Part shown: one piece after another, positions 51,801 through 59,601 of the stretch
How positions within the stretch are numbered: the first letter of the stretch is position 1
Layout: each line of letters begins with the position of its first letter
Source: UBA1181 sp045601045
Lineage (GTDB): Bacteria; Bacteroidota; Bacteroidia; Bacteroidales; Paludibacteraceae
Reading direction: 5' to 3'
Assembly: GCA_045601045.1 (NCBI GenBank)
Contig: JAZRZA010000032.1
Location: forward strand, 1 to 64,000
Length of the DNA stretch: 64,000 bases
Translations under genes and position numbers: made by a program
Notes under the pieces: generated by a model
The model's database searches: none
The model's input: the letters and a program-made list of their open reading frames with translations, nothing else
Told to the model about the DNA's origin: nothing

Positions 51801-51978
51801 AGGATTCGGCGGATTCGGCGGCTGGGGCGGCGGATTCGGCGGTTGGGGAGGTGGAGGCAACACCACACCAACAACACCTTCCAAAACCGTAGAGGACTAC
51901 CAAGCGACCATGAAAATCTTAAAGGACTTCGTACACGACCGATTGCTTTGGATGCAAAAGGATCTGAAAAACAGATAA
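48826..51978 (+). CDS. Large exported protein with two CotH domains and Gly-rich inserts
   Basis: 1050 residues from the ATG at 48826 (an ATG at 48814 is also possible). The order is a signal peptide, beta-rich domain, CotH-like domain 1 (about 180-530), a second beta-rich domain, then CotH domain 2 (about 630-1040). Domain 1 has MGPIASLEDFLGN where the Asp motif should be and seems dead. Domain 2 keeps QMKGRGNSTW, KRPYAIKQNKKSE and MGPIWDFDLAFGG and looks active. Two long glycine tracts (FGGGGGFGGFGGLGGGGG; GFGGFGGWGGGFGGWGGGG) interrupt domain 2 straight after the catalytic motif and near the C-terminus. No T9SS domain is seen. Confidence 0.87.
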   Translation: MKHNILPYIFILASGSSVWAEREIQVGDETFDWKQIDSVRYGAENQFIDLSFPLDDIDKITFSAEKANLDGSDKAEAGNRLERLYITQEANSGKIFSDVESIQQDKEFTLFVPYLTDLSALKLSFVTQGEVYVGNALQKSGVSIVDGRQEITYKVKAKSGAMQSYTVKVVNSGLPVVYISTPEHAAISANWSDGCTWEIRKSDNLLDSKGDLSVKFKGGKYSQAKKRSIGLKLEKKNALIGMSKGKRYALLANNDDASLLRNRIGYHIAQNWSELSWTPMSQPVELVVNGQHLGSYLLCEEPRVGEGRIANGTLLEITAEADATDPHFTANRTGLTFKVVDPDDADKTTLASRINDFEKVLYGGGDFAKYVNLNSFADWYLINEICGNGEALQSNGYVTIDENNKLVMGPIASLEDFLGNNNASTEGFLLRNEGWFKELFQNKEFVSLVAQRFEEMKKEFTQLNAEVSAMREEELLTYQGDAALWNNIASSEAEKRQSNACDEITKWLSSRLDWLSIRFANDAKLAQTERQGNNDITEFTLKSSQNGSALLSDYKATIEGDKISIFVPYLVDFNLIATIQTSSGATLFVDGENIKSGTTKVNYLHPVKMKVLSSSGNVRTYTVDIHNSGLPVLYMKTPNNTDVNTKDRWTDGVTMTMYRKDGSIDYDAGNDKVQMKGRGNSTWSINDKRPYAIKQNKKSEVLGMLEHKRWVLMANYYDASFFRNELANYLAKRYTTADWAPSGFNIEFVYNGKHRGNYYFCEQAKISDERLPGKYLVEADLKDGRGQIKGARSNNYFNVKHPEVAGGSEELRYVKGKLDALENALYGGNWNEVKKLIDLPSFADWYVIKELSKDYDGNMYTSTYCHIMEDGIIKMGPIWDFDLAFGGNPFESMFGGGGGFGGFGGLGGGGGVDYAWLNQPEGYYIGEKEQSTGTNWFLLFLKQKEFRDLVLERVNDMVDHMDDIMGYIDLNTELLALSSTANSVGYSAGGGGGFGGFGGWGGGFGGWGGGGNTTPTTPSKTVEDYQATMKILKDFVHDRLLWMQKDLKNR

Positions 51979-51981
51979 GAA

Positions 51982-52021
51982 ATACCCCCGTACATCTCAC
52001 TATGTTTATGTACGGGGGTAT
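51982..52021. terminator. Terminator between converging genes
   Basis: ATACCCCCGTACAT (51982-51995) pairs perfectly with ATGTACGGGGGTAT (52008-52021). It is followed by CTTAATTT on the + strand and TTTCTTAT on the - strand, so it serves the CotH gene and the converging LysM gene. Confidence 0.75.
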
Positions 52022-52052
52022 CTTAATTTCCTAACGCTCGTTGAATATAAAA

Positions 52053-53099
52053 TCACTTCAACCTCAACTTCGCCCCCACTTTGAACTTCACCTTTTTGTT
52101 CATCGTCTTGAGGGCAGAGAGTTGGATAGCGTATTTCTGCGAAATGGAGTGCCAAGTTTCCCCAGGAGCAATCTTGTGAAGGGCGACAGCACCTACCTTT
52201 TTCTTCGGTTGGATATAGACCTTCTCGCCCGCTTTCAAAACATAGTTCGAAGAGAAATCGTTGTAGGATTTGAGCTTCTCAACTGAGATACCCGCTCTTT
52301 TAGAAAGACCATAGAAAGTATCCCCCTGTTTCACCACAAAATACTTCACGCCATTGATTTTGTCTGATCCCTTGGCGATCTCTTTTTTCGACTCTTTGCG
52401 TTGCTTCTCTTTCTCTAGTTTTTCCCTACGCTCCTGCTCTTGCCGTTGCAACTCACGCTGCTCCTGCTCCTTACGTTTCAGCTCACGTCTCTCCGCTTCA
52501 CGACGCTCCTCCTCTTTTCGCTCCTTCTCCCTAAGTTCCTTCTTTTTGTCGTAGGGATCGGATCCATCCTTCGATAAGAACTGCTCCGGATTACGGTCGT
52601 AGATATCCAGATAGTTCTGCTCGATCACCTCAATCAAGAGATCGGGATATTTCGGATTGGTCGCGTATCCCGCCTTTTTGAGCCCTTTGGCCCACCCCTT
52701 GTAATCGGTGATAGACAACTTGAAAAGATCGGCATAGTGTGGCCTTTGCAAAAAGAGCGAATGGTCGCGGAAGGACTCATCCGCATTGGCATAGACACGG
52801 AAGCACTCATTCCGCTTATCATCATCCTTGTAATAAGTTTTTCCCCTATAATCTCCACCACACTTGACGCCAAAGTGGTTGTTCGCACGGAGCGCCAAAT
52901 CACTCCGTCCGCTACCCGATTCTAAGATTCCCTGCGCCAAAGTGATGCTGGCTGGGATATTGTAGAGGTACATCTCTCGGATGGCAGTCTTATGGTAACG
53001 CTCTATATACTCGATGGTCTCAGCGGAACGATAGGAGACTGCGGAAAGGCTGAAAATGGAGAACAACGAGATGATAAATGTGTATAAATATCTTTTCAT
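52053..53099 (-). CDS. Glucosaminidase (GH73) with two LysM domains
   Basis: 348 residues. After the signal peptide (FIISLFSIFSLSAV) comes an N-acetylglucosaminidase domain of GH73 type (about 25-170): ITLAQGILESGSGRSDLA with the catalytic Glu, NNHFGVKCGGDYRGKTYY, and YADLFKLSITDYKGWAKGLK. A charged E/R/K helix (about 185-245) leads to two LysM modules (VKQGDTFYGLSKRAGIS; IAPGETWHSISQKYAIQ), which bind peptidoglycan. It is probably a cell-wall hydrolase for growth or separation, with its own promoter. Confidence 0.93.
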   Translation of the reverse strand: MKRYLYTFIISLFSIFSLSAVSYRSAETIEYIERYHKTAIREMYLYNIPASITLAQGILESGSGRSDLALRANNHFGVKCGGDYRGKTYYKDDDKRNECFRVYANADESFRDHSLFLQRPHYADLFKLSITDYKGWAKGLKKAGYATNPKYPDLLIEVIEQNYLDIYDRNPEQFLSKDGSDPYDKKKELREKERKEEERREAERRELKRKEQEQRELQRQEQERREKLEKEKQRKESKKEIAKGSDKINGVKYFVVKQGDTFYGLSKRAGISVEKLKSYNDFSSNYVLKAGEKVYIQPKKKVGAVALHKIAPGETWHSISQKYAIQLSALKTMNKKVKFKVGAKLRLK

Positions 53100-53128
53100 G
53101 GCTTTTCATTTCTGACAAATAACAATTG

Positions 53129-53158
53129 CAAAGATAATGATTTAGAGGGGATACGCAA
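53129..53158 (-). promoter_or_regulatory. Promoter of the LysM glucosaminidase gene
   Basis: On the - strand TTG (53156-53158), a 19-nt spacer and TATCTTTG (53129-53136) match the Bacteroidetes consensus; the ATG is 30 nt downstream. Confidence 0.7.
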
Positions 53159-53164
53159 CCATCC

Positions 53165-53198
53165 AAAAAGGGCGGTGAAACGTTCCGCTTCACCGCCC
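53165..53198 (-). terminator. Terminator of the 1553-residue CotH gene
   Basis: On the - strand GGGCGGTGAA (from 53198) pairs with TTCACCGCCC (ending at 53170), followed by five T. The + strand tail TTTCATCTTTT is weaker. Confidence 0.85.
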
Positions 53199-53222
53199 TT
53201 TCATCTTTTGAACCACTTATGA

Positions 53223-56200
53223 TCACTCTTTCAAGAACTTCAAACGATAGGTTTCATTCTCGGTTTCCACCTCAATGATATAGAATCCCGCGTTCAAATC
53301 CTCCACAGAAATGGATTTCTCGTTACCCGCCTCACGAAGAAGCGCCCTTCCACTCATATCATAGATCGTATAAGAGAGGATCTCCTCCTCGGTTACCAAA
53401 TTCAAATAATCGGTCGACGGATTTGGATAAAGGTCCATTCCCTCTTGTTGTGGCAACGGTTCCGTCACAAGCGTGGTGTAGTGCTCACAAAGCGAACCGT
53501 TGGAGGCCATTGGTGTCGCCGCATAGGTGATGGAGTCGTCGCATACGCCGAAGATGGTCCAATCATCGCCATTGTCCACGATTCTACCGTATGACTCGTT
53601 GGCCGCATGGGTCTTGTATCGGACGCAGTCCACATCCACCTCGCCCGTCGCGTCAAAATACGACAAACAAATCTGAGAGGCCTTATCGTTGTCCAACTTG
53701 AAGTCCAAATAGCTAGATCCGCGTCGGTTGTCGCCCTTCGCCCATAGTAGTTTGTGCTCTCCCGCCTTAATGACCAAATCATCCGAGTTGTACGGCAAAT
53801 CGGAAACTTTTCCACTCTTCGCATTGGTCAACGCAAATCCAGCCAAGTTGATGTCGTTCTCACCATAGTTGTACAACTCGATCCAATCCGGATAATCACC
53901 ATAGTCGTCCGCATTTCCCGACTGGGAATTGCTACTTGCGCAAAGCTCATTGATCGCTAAGGTAGGAAGCGATGAGTTGCCCTTCTTGAATATCGCCTTG
54001 ATCGACATTGAACGCTTCACCTTACCCGAAAGCAAGCCTGGCAAGAAGGCACTCGCCGGAGTGACGCTATTTGAAATCTTTATGTGGGCAGAGTCGGAAA
54101 TCTCCCATCTCTCAAACACATATCCCATCGGCGCGTACGCCTCCAAGTCGAAGTCGTATCCCGCGATATACTTGCCATTGTAGGCTGTCGGCAACTTCTC
54201 TCCGTTCAACGTCAAGATGGCGCCCGCCACATTGGAAGAGAGAGAGAAATTCACGGTGGAATCTCCCTTCACGTAGGAGGTAAGGTGTTTGTAGATATAC
54301 TTGGATCTATTCTTCGCGAATGAGCGCATACCTTCAACGCCAGATCCGTATCCCGACGATGTTCTACCATCAACACACGCTTCGGTCTCAACGATACCAA
54401 CAATGCTATCAAATACCGCATCAATATTCTTCGCGCTAAAACGATCGGATAAATTAATCAGGAATTTAGTCGTGAACTTCTTTTCAAACTCCTTGTTTTT
54501 AGAGAGGGGTTTAAATATGTTCGTCATCCAAGATTTTTCATTCGCCCAAGAAGAGAAACCTCCACCCCTGCACCAATCAATCATGTCCACACGTTCATTA
54601 CTAATCCAGTCGTAACCACACAAACCGAATCCGAAATCGGTATCAAAAAGGATCCACCTAAAGAGTCCATTATCTTTCGCCCGCCAAATCTTGGTATTAT
54701 TGCCTGGCCAATCGGTATTCACAATAAATTGTTGGAAGATTTGATAATCTATGTATTCATCCATATCCATTCTTGAACATGCCCCTTTATAATAGGCTGG
54801 ATTAGCGGGACTGTTATCATTCAAATAACTAACAAGCTCATCATACGCACTCTTTGATCCCTTCGATACCTGTATACCCAACTGGTCAGAAACCGTCAAC
54901 ACATCAATATCTTCCTCGTCATATCCATGATTGGACTTAATATAATCCGAATTAGTACGTTCATTGAGGGCCATCATACCAACGTATCTACCATTTCTGT
55001 AATACGCAACTGGTTGATATCCTTGGTAATCAATGTTCATACCATGTGCGAAAGTCTGCATCAGGCCATCTCTGTATGGGATACACTCATAAGCCGTTCC
55101 TCCATTTCTCACGTGCAACGTTCTAGTGAACACGTCCGGTTTGGACTCAAAGAAATGGTAATCAAACTGACTAGCGCCGGTTTTCTTCGACGTTTTCATC
55201 GAAAATGACTTTATTGGCTTTCCTCTCGAACAACCGCCCTCAATAGCCGCCTCCACCTCTTGGGATACCACACATTTACCATCGACAAAATACTCGAAAT
55301 TCATAGGACGTTTCCAATCCCTGTTGTAGTTGGCGTTCATTCTCTGACAATCCTTCTCTCCTGAAACACCATTTTTACCCTCCACGAACATTCCATAATA
55401 TGGATCTCCATAATAAAGATCATCCATTGTGATGGAGACTATCGGAACGGTAAATCCGCCACAAGAGGCGTGGCGCTTATCCATGAAAATATAGGATCCC
55501 GTCACGATCTTGCTTGGCAACTTGCCAGACAAATAAGCTACAGCACGTATATTCGCATTCTCCTTCAAGTCAATAGGTTCCGTATAGAGCAACCCGTTGG
55601 AAGCAGAGGGTTCTGTTCCATCTAGCGTATAATAAATTGCGGCTCCCGCCGTAGCGCTGGACAAGCTTAACTGAGTAGCCTTAGCCACAATACCAGGGTT
55701 CACACTAAAGGTAGGTTGCGCACATCGATCGCGGACTAAACTTGCATAAACCGCGCCATTCTTCTCTGATGGAGTAGGAATCATGTAACCCTCAGAACTT
55801 CCGTCCCTACCATAAGCCACATGAGGCTCCATAGCACCGTACGCTATAGAATCGATTAACAAATTCCCCGCATACAAAGTGAGATAACCGCCATCCGCAT
55901 CCAACTTATATGGAATCTCCCCCGAGCTATTTCCATTACCCATCCATAGGATATGATAACCAGATGTCACTATCTCGTCTAATCCGCTAGTCCATTTAAG
56001 GCTATATTGGCCTTTAGATGTTTTTTTATAGTGGCTAAGGATACATCCCCTTAGGTTAACCGCTCGTTTGGATCCATTATGCAACTCTAAATATCCAGTA
56101 AAATTATAATCCGAATGATTCATGATGGTCGAGATATTGCAAGGCATAAGCTCACTGATCTTCAAAGAGGTATAATAATCTTTCGCATCCAATTTATCCA

Positions 56201-57884
56201 CAAATCGATCCTTGTAGGAATCTCCGCATCGAGAACATGTATGCAATGAATATCCCTGCTCTATAGGCGTCGGATCCACAGCCAAACTATCATAGAAATG
56301 CCCACTGGCCGAAATTATTTTTTTGTAGGAATATCCACAATTCCAACATTCATACGCTTCATAACCATCTTTCGTACAGGAAGGAGAGACGTAATCCGAC
56401 TGCATATACCAGTGCCCTTGCGCGGGATAGACATTCTCCTCTCTATGACCACACGTCGCGCATGTACAAACATCTAAGCCATCTTCTGTACATGTCGGAG
56501 GACTCTTCATCTCACAAATATACATATGACCAGAAGTTGGATAAGCTATCTCATCCTTTTGGCCACACACCACACACGTTCCAACATACAAACCCTCCTC
56601 GGTACATGTCGGATAAACCGCCATCTCCCATTCGAGGTTGTGTCCTGTCATTTCGTATACACCAAGTGTATCACTCTTATGACAGTATTCACAAACATAC
56701 AAATCATAACCAAGATGCTGACAAGTCGGTTCTATGTATTGAAATTGGAACGAGTGTCCTATTGCCGGTTCCACCATTTGGACGGTATCATGGCAATAAG
56801 AGCATACTTGCAAAGTAATGCCATCTTCTAAACAGGAAGCCGGAGTTGTAGTCACAACATAATCGTGTTCCAAAACTGGATAAATGGCAAGTGTCGCTCC
56901 CATGCCACAACGATTGCAATACTCAATATAGTGACCTTCGGTCTGGCAAGTCGCCGCCACGCTATCCCGTGCCCAATCATGACCTAGCATCGGAAGATAT
57001 TCCGTAAAAATCGTGTCGTGGCATACGGCACAAATAGAGTGGACAATTCCCTCCGTGATACACGTAGAAATAGAGAATGTATCAGATTGTAAGACGTGAC
57101 TCAGTTGAGGTAACGCAATACTACTGATCACCTGATGACAAACGGTACAGCTGTCGCTATAGAGACCCTCGGCATAGCAGGTCGCCGCCACGCTGTCCCG
57201 CTCCAAAACATGGGATAACATCGGTAATATTTCCGTTTCGAGCGTGTCTAGGCATAAGCTACATCTCACAACAACATTGCCCGCCATTTCACACGTCGGG
57301 AACAGCATCGTATCAACCTGTGCGACATGACTCAGTTGAGGCAAAGTAACACTGCTAATTACTTGATGACAGATGGTACAACTGTCACTATAGAGACCCT
57401 CAGCATGGCAGGTCGCCGCCACGCTGTCTCGCTCCAAAACGTGGGTTAGCATCGGTAATATTTCCGTTTCAAGCGTGTCTTGGCATAAGCTACATCTCAC
57501 AACAACATTGCCCGCCATTTCACACGTCGGGAACAGCATCGTATCGACCTGTGCGACATGACTCAATTGCGGCAAAGTAACACTGCTAATTACTTGATGA
57601 CAAATGGTACAACTGTCACTATAGAAACCCTCAGCACGACAGGTAGCCGCCACACTATCCCGCTCCAACAGGTGGTCTATTACCGGTAAAACCTCATAAT
57701 AAACACTATCGTCATTCAAAGCGCAGAAAAATTTCACACTGCCCTCTTCCACACAAGTAGGCACAGATACAGTATCAGAATGAAACTCATGCACACACAC
57801 TGGGATGCTCTCTTCCGCAAAAACACTTTTAGAGGAAACACATACCGCAAGGATTATCATCCATTGCTTCACATACTCAATCAT
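53223..57884 (-). CDS. Giant T9SS surface protein: Cys-rich repeats, LTD, CotH kinase
   Basis: 1553 residues. A signal peptide (1-23) precedes about 14 Cys-rich repeats of 35-39 residues (about 28-560), each with a TC..EG...C..C core and a closing GH or SH, as in unnamed zinc-ribbon-like repeats of secreted proteins. A lamin-tail domain (about 575-700), a chitobiase-like beta domain (IYYTLDGTEPSASNG) and a CotH kinase with RWILFDTDFGFGL follow; its Asp motif is intact. Then come a short InlB-like piece, a second lamin-tail domain (about 1310-1450) and a type A T9SS domain (LYPNPSTDYLNLV). It is expected on the cell surface. The three 77-residue units nearest the N-terminus are almost identical. 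Confidence 0.9.
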   Translation of the reverse strand: MIEYVKQWMIILAVCVSSKSVFAEESIPVCVHEFHSDTVSVPTCVEEGSVKFFCALNDDSVYYEVLPVIDHLLERDSVAATCRAEGFYSDSCTICHQVISSVTLPQLSHVAQVDTMLFPTCEMAGNVVVRCSLCQDTLETEILPMLTHVLERDSVAATCHAEGLYSDSCTICHQVISSVTLPQLSHVAQVDTMLFPTCEMAGNVVVRCSLCLDTLETEILPMLSHVLERDSVAATCYAEGLYSDSCTVCHQVISSIALPQLSHVLQSDTFSISTCITEGIVHSICAVCHDTIFTEYLPMLGHDWARDSVAATCQTEGHYIEYCNRCGMGATLAIYPVLEHDYVVTTTPASCLEDGITLQVCSYCHDTVQMVEPAIGHSFQFQYIEPTCQHLGYDLYVCEYCHKSDTLGVYEMTGHNLEWEMAVYPTCTEEGLYVGTCVVCGQKDEIAYPTSGHMYICEMKSPPTCTEDGLDVCTCATCGHREENVYPAQGHWYMQSDYVSPSCTKDGYEAYECWNCGYSYKKIISASGHFYDSLAVDPTPIEQGYSLHTCSRCGDSYKDRFVDKLDAKDYYTSLKISELMPCNISTIMNHSDYNFTGYLELHNGSKRAVNLRGCILSHYKKTSKGQYSLKWTSGLDEIVTSGYHILWMGNGNSSGEIPYKLDADGGYLTLYAGNLLIDSIAYGAMEPHVAYGRDGSSEGYMIPTPSEKNGAVYASLVRDRCAQPTFSVNPGIVAKATQLSLSSATAGAAIYYTLDGTEPSASNGLLYTEPIDLKENANIRAVAYLSGKLPSKIVTGSYIFMDKRHASCGGFTVPIVSITMDDLYYGDPYYGMFVEGKNGVSGEKDCQRMNANYNRDWKRPMNFEYFVDGKCVVSQEVEAAIEGGCSRGKPIKSFSMKTSKKTGASQFDYHFFESKPDVFTRTLHVRNGGTAYECIPYRDGLMQTFAHGMNIDYQGYQPVAYYRNGRYVGMMALNERTNSDYIKSNHGYDEEDIDVLTVSDQLGIQVSKGSKSAYDELVSYLNDNSPANPAYYKGACSRMDMDEYIDYQIFQQFIVNTDWPGNNTKIWRAKDNGLFRWILFDTDFGFGLCGYDWISNERVDMIDWCRGGGFSSWANEKSWMTNIFKPLSKNKEFEKKFTTKFLINLSDRFSAKNIDAVFDSIVGIVETEACVDGRTSSGYGSGVEGMRSFAKNRSKYIYKHLTSYVKGDSTVNFSLSSNVAGAILTLNGEKLPTAYNGKYIAGYDFDLEAYAPMGYVFERWEISDSAHIKISNSVTPASAFLPGLLSGKVKRSMSIKAIFKKGNSSLPTLAINELCASSNSQSGNADDYGDYPDWIELYNYGENDINLAGFALTNAKSGKVSDLPYNSDDLVIKAGEHKLLWAKGDNRRGSSYLDFKLDNDKASQICLSYFDATGEVDVDCVRYKTHAANESYGRIVDNGDDWTIFGVCDDSITYAATPMASNGSLCEHYTTLVTEPLPQQEGMDLYPNPSTDYLNLVTEEEILSYTIYDMSGRALLREAGNEKSISVEDLNAGFYIIEVETENETYRLKFLKE
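57191..57660. repeat. 231-bp tandem repeat inside the Cys-rich region
   Basis: The segment CGCTCCAAAAC and its surroundings recur at 57191, 57422 and (shorter) 57653 with a 231-bp period, equal to 77 codons or two Cys-rich repeats. Long stretches are identical, for example the CATCGGTAATATTTCCGTTT region, pointing to recent duplication. Confidence 0.75.
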
Positions 57885-57913
57885 AAAATCGCTTAATTAA
57901 TACAAATTGCCCG

Positions 57914-57921
57914 CAAAGGTA
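57914..57921 (-). promoter_or_regulatory. -7 element of the giant CotH gene promoter
   Basis: TACCTTTG on the - strand, 30 nt before the ATG at 57884. A TTG lies 17 nt further upstream (57939-57941), slightly close for the consensus. Confidence 0.5.
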
Positions 57922-58013
57922 ATAAAAATTCATATCGGCAACATAACATAAGCGAACAGTTGTGTTAAACAACATAAAAACATTAAAAACACGCTATTAT
58001 TTCCTTTTATTTA

Positions 58014-58043
58014 TTGATTTTATTGCGAAATGCCATATCTTTG
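58014..58043 (+). promoter_or_regulatory. Promoter of the beta-helix lipoprotein gene
   Basis: TTG (58014-58016), a 19-nt spacer and TATCTTTG (58036-58043) fully match the consensus; the ATG is at 58087. It is divergent from the promoter at 57914. Confidence 0.7.
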
Positions 58044-58086
58044 CGGAGAGATCCAATGGAATGTGTTGTATATCTATTTATAAAAA

Positions 58087-59469
58087 ATGAATATAATGAG
58101 TAATTTCTTGAAGTCATTTATCTTTATAATCACCCTCGGCACACTACTTTTCACCAGTTGTAAAAAAGAGAAAGAAGAATATACCATCACACTCCTCTCC
58201 GCAGATGAACATAAAGGGACGGTAACGGGTGGAGGAACTTTTGAGGAGGGATCCAAGATCACCATTCAAGCGGAAGCACTAAAGGGATACCACTTCTCCA
58301 GATGGGACGACGGCAATAGCGATAACCCCCGCACAGTGGAGGTCATCAAGAACTATACCTACATCGCTCAATTCATCAGCGATACACTTCGCGGTTCCAT
58401 CTATGAGAACACGACACTCAGGAAAGGGGAGAGTGAAATTGACTACATCATCGACGGAGAACTACGCATCGAAGGCTCCGCTTGCGTCACCATCGAACCA
58501 GGCGTCACCATCGCCTTCACAGACACGACGGGAGGCATCTATGCGACCGACAACGCAGCGCTCAACATGGAAGGAACAGCGGCTAACCCAATTCTTTTCA
58601 AAGGATTGCAAGAGGGAGTACAATGGAACGCCATCCGCTACGCATCCAAACGCGGCGAAAACTGCATGAAACATGTTCTTTTGATGGGAGGCGGCGCCAA
58701 AGGATATATTATGGACCTTGGTAATAGCAAGGTATCCATTGAGAACTGCCAATTCAATGGTTCATCGGGTCATGGCATCACGGGAAATGCCCCTACATTC
58801 GCTTCATTTACCAACAATGTCATCCGCAATTGTTCGAAGAGTCCGATCATCCTCTCGTCACTAAAATCTTTCCAAGATTTGTCGGCCAACAACGAATATA
58901 AAAACAACGGCGTGAATTTCCTTACGGTAAATGGCGCCAACCTTACCCTCTTCGAGAACCTCACCATCAAAAAGCAACCCATCGCCTACTACATCAAAGG
59001 AGGCTCGCTTATACTGCAAGGAAGTTCGTCCGTAACCATCGAACCAGGAGCAGCCCTCAATTTCGACAGCCGAAGCCAAATCAAAGTTGAGGAGCAAGCA
59101 TCTCTTTTCGCTGAAGGGACAGCAACTGAGCACATCGTATTCTCCGCTTACAACCCCAACAACAAATGGGAAGGCATTCGCTTCGTCTCCGTAAAAGGGA
59201 GCAAGATGAGTTACTGCGACCTTTCCCACACCAACAACTATGCCATCACGGTAGAGGGCAAATCCAACACATCGCTTTCGGAGATAGTGATCAGCGACAG
59301 CGAGTATGGTATCAACATTACCCAACCCGACAACAGACACTTAATTCTCAAAGTAATGGGATTCGTCTTCGAAGCATGCAGGAAAGGAAACATTTATTAT
59401 GATTACTGGGATGAAATCCACGATGAATTCGAAGAAAGTTACCCCATCTCCAACGAATTCAACCTCTAA
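58087..59469 (+). CDS. Lipoprotein with InlB repeat and right-handed beta-helix
   Basis: 460 residues. A lipoprotein signal (ITLGTLLFTSC, Cys at about 22) precedes one InlB/Listeria-Bacteroides type repeat (KGTVTGGGTFEEGSKITIQA then GYHFSRWDDG, about 38-95). The remainder is built of short beta-strand turns with N- and G-rich bends (ALNMEGTAANPILFKGLQEG; NNVIRNCSKSPIILSSLKSF), as in right-handed parallel beta-helices of pectate-lyase-like or adhesin proteins. No catalytic residues are recognised. It probably faces the surface and binds or stalks; it is not clearly an enzyme. Confidence 0.82.
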   Translation: MNIMSNFLKSFIFIITLGTLLFTSCKKEKEEYTITLLSADEHKGTVTGGGTFEEGSKITIQAEALKGYHFSRWDDGNSDNPRTVEVIKNYTYIAQFISDTLRGSIYENTTLRKGESEIDYIIDGELRIEGSACVTIEPGVTIAFTDTTGGIYATDNAALNMEGTAANPILFKGLQEGVQWNAIRYASKRGENCMKHVLLMGGGAKGYIMDLGNSKVSIENCQFNGSSGHGITGNAPTFASFTNNVIRNCSKSPIILSSLKSFQDLSANNEYKNNGVNFLTVNGANLTLFENLTIKKQPIAYYIKGGSLILQGSSSVTIEPGAALNFDSRSQIKVEEQASLFAEGTATEHIVFSAYNPNNKWEGIRFVSVKGSKMSYCDLSHTNNYAITVEGKSNTSLSEIVISDSEYGINITQPDNRHLILKVMGFVFEACRKGNIYYDYWDEIHDEFEESYPISNEFNL

Positions 59470-59549
59470 CTAAAAGACCAACTTACCTATCTGACACTAT
59501 TCTCCTACCATCTGCCACTATATTTATAGGTCTTTCATATCTCACTCCC

Positions 59550-59557
59550 TATATTTG
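59550..59557 (+). promoter_or_regulatory. -7 element of the GH43 gene promoter
   Basis: TATATTTG, 44 nt before the ATG at 59602, matches TAnnTTTG; the -33 region is T-rich without TTG. Confidence 0.5.
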
Positions 59558-59601
59558 CGATATAGAAATTTTGGGAACTTAAATCTTACTTTAATAAAGA
59601 T

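Noticed and set aside
46686..51978. Spore coat function of the CotH proteins
   Set aside because: No sporulation genes are seen and the phylum does not form endospores; only the kinase fold is inferred.
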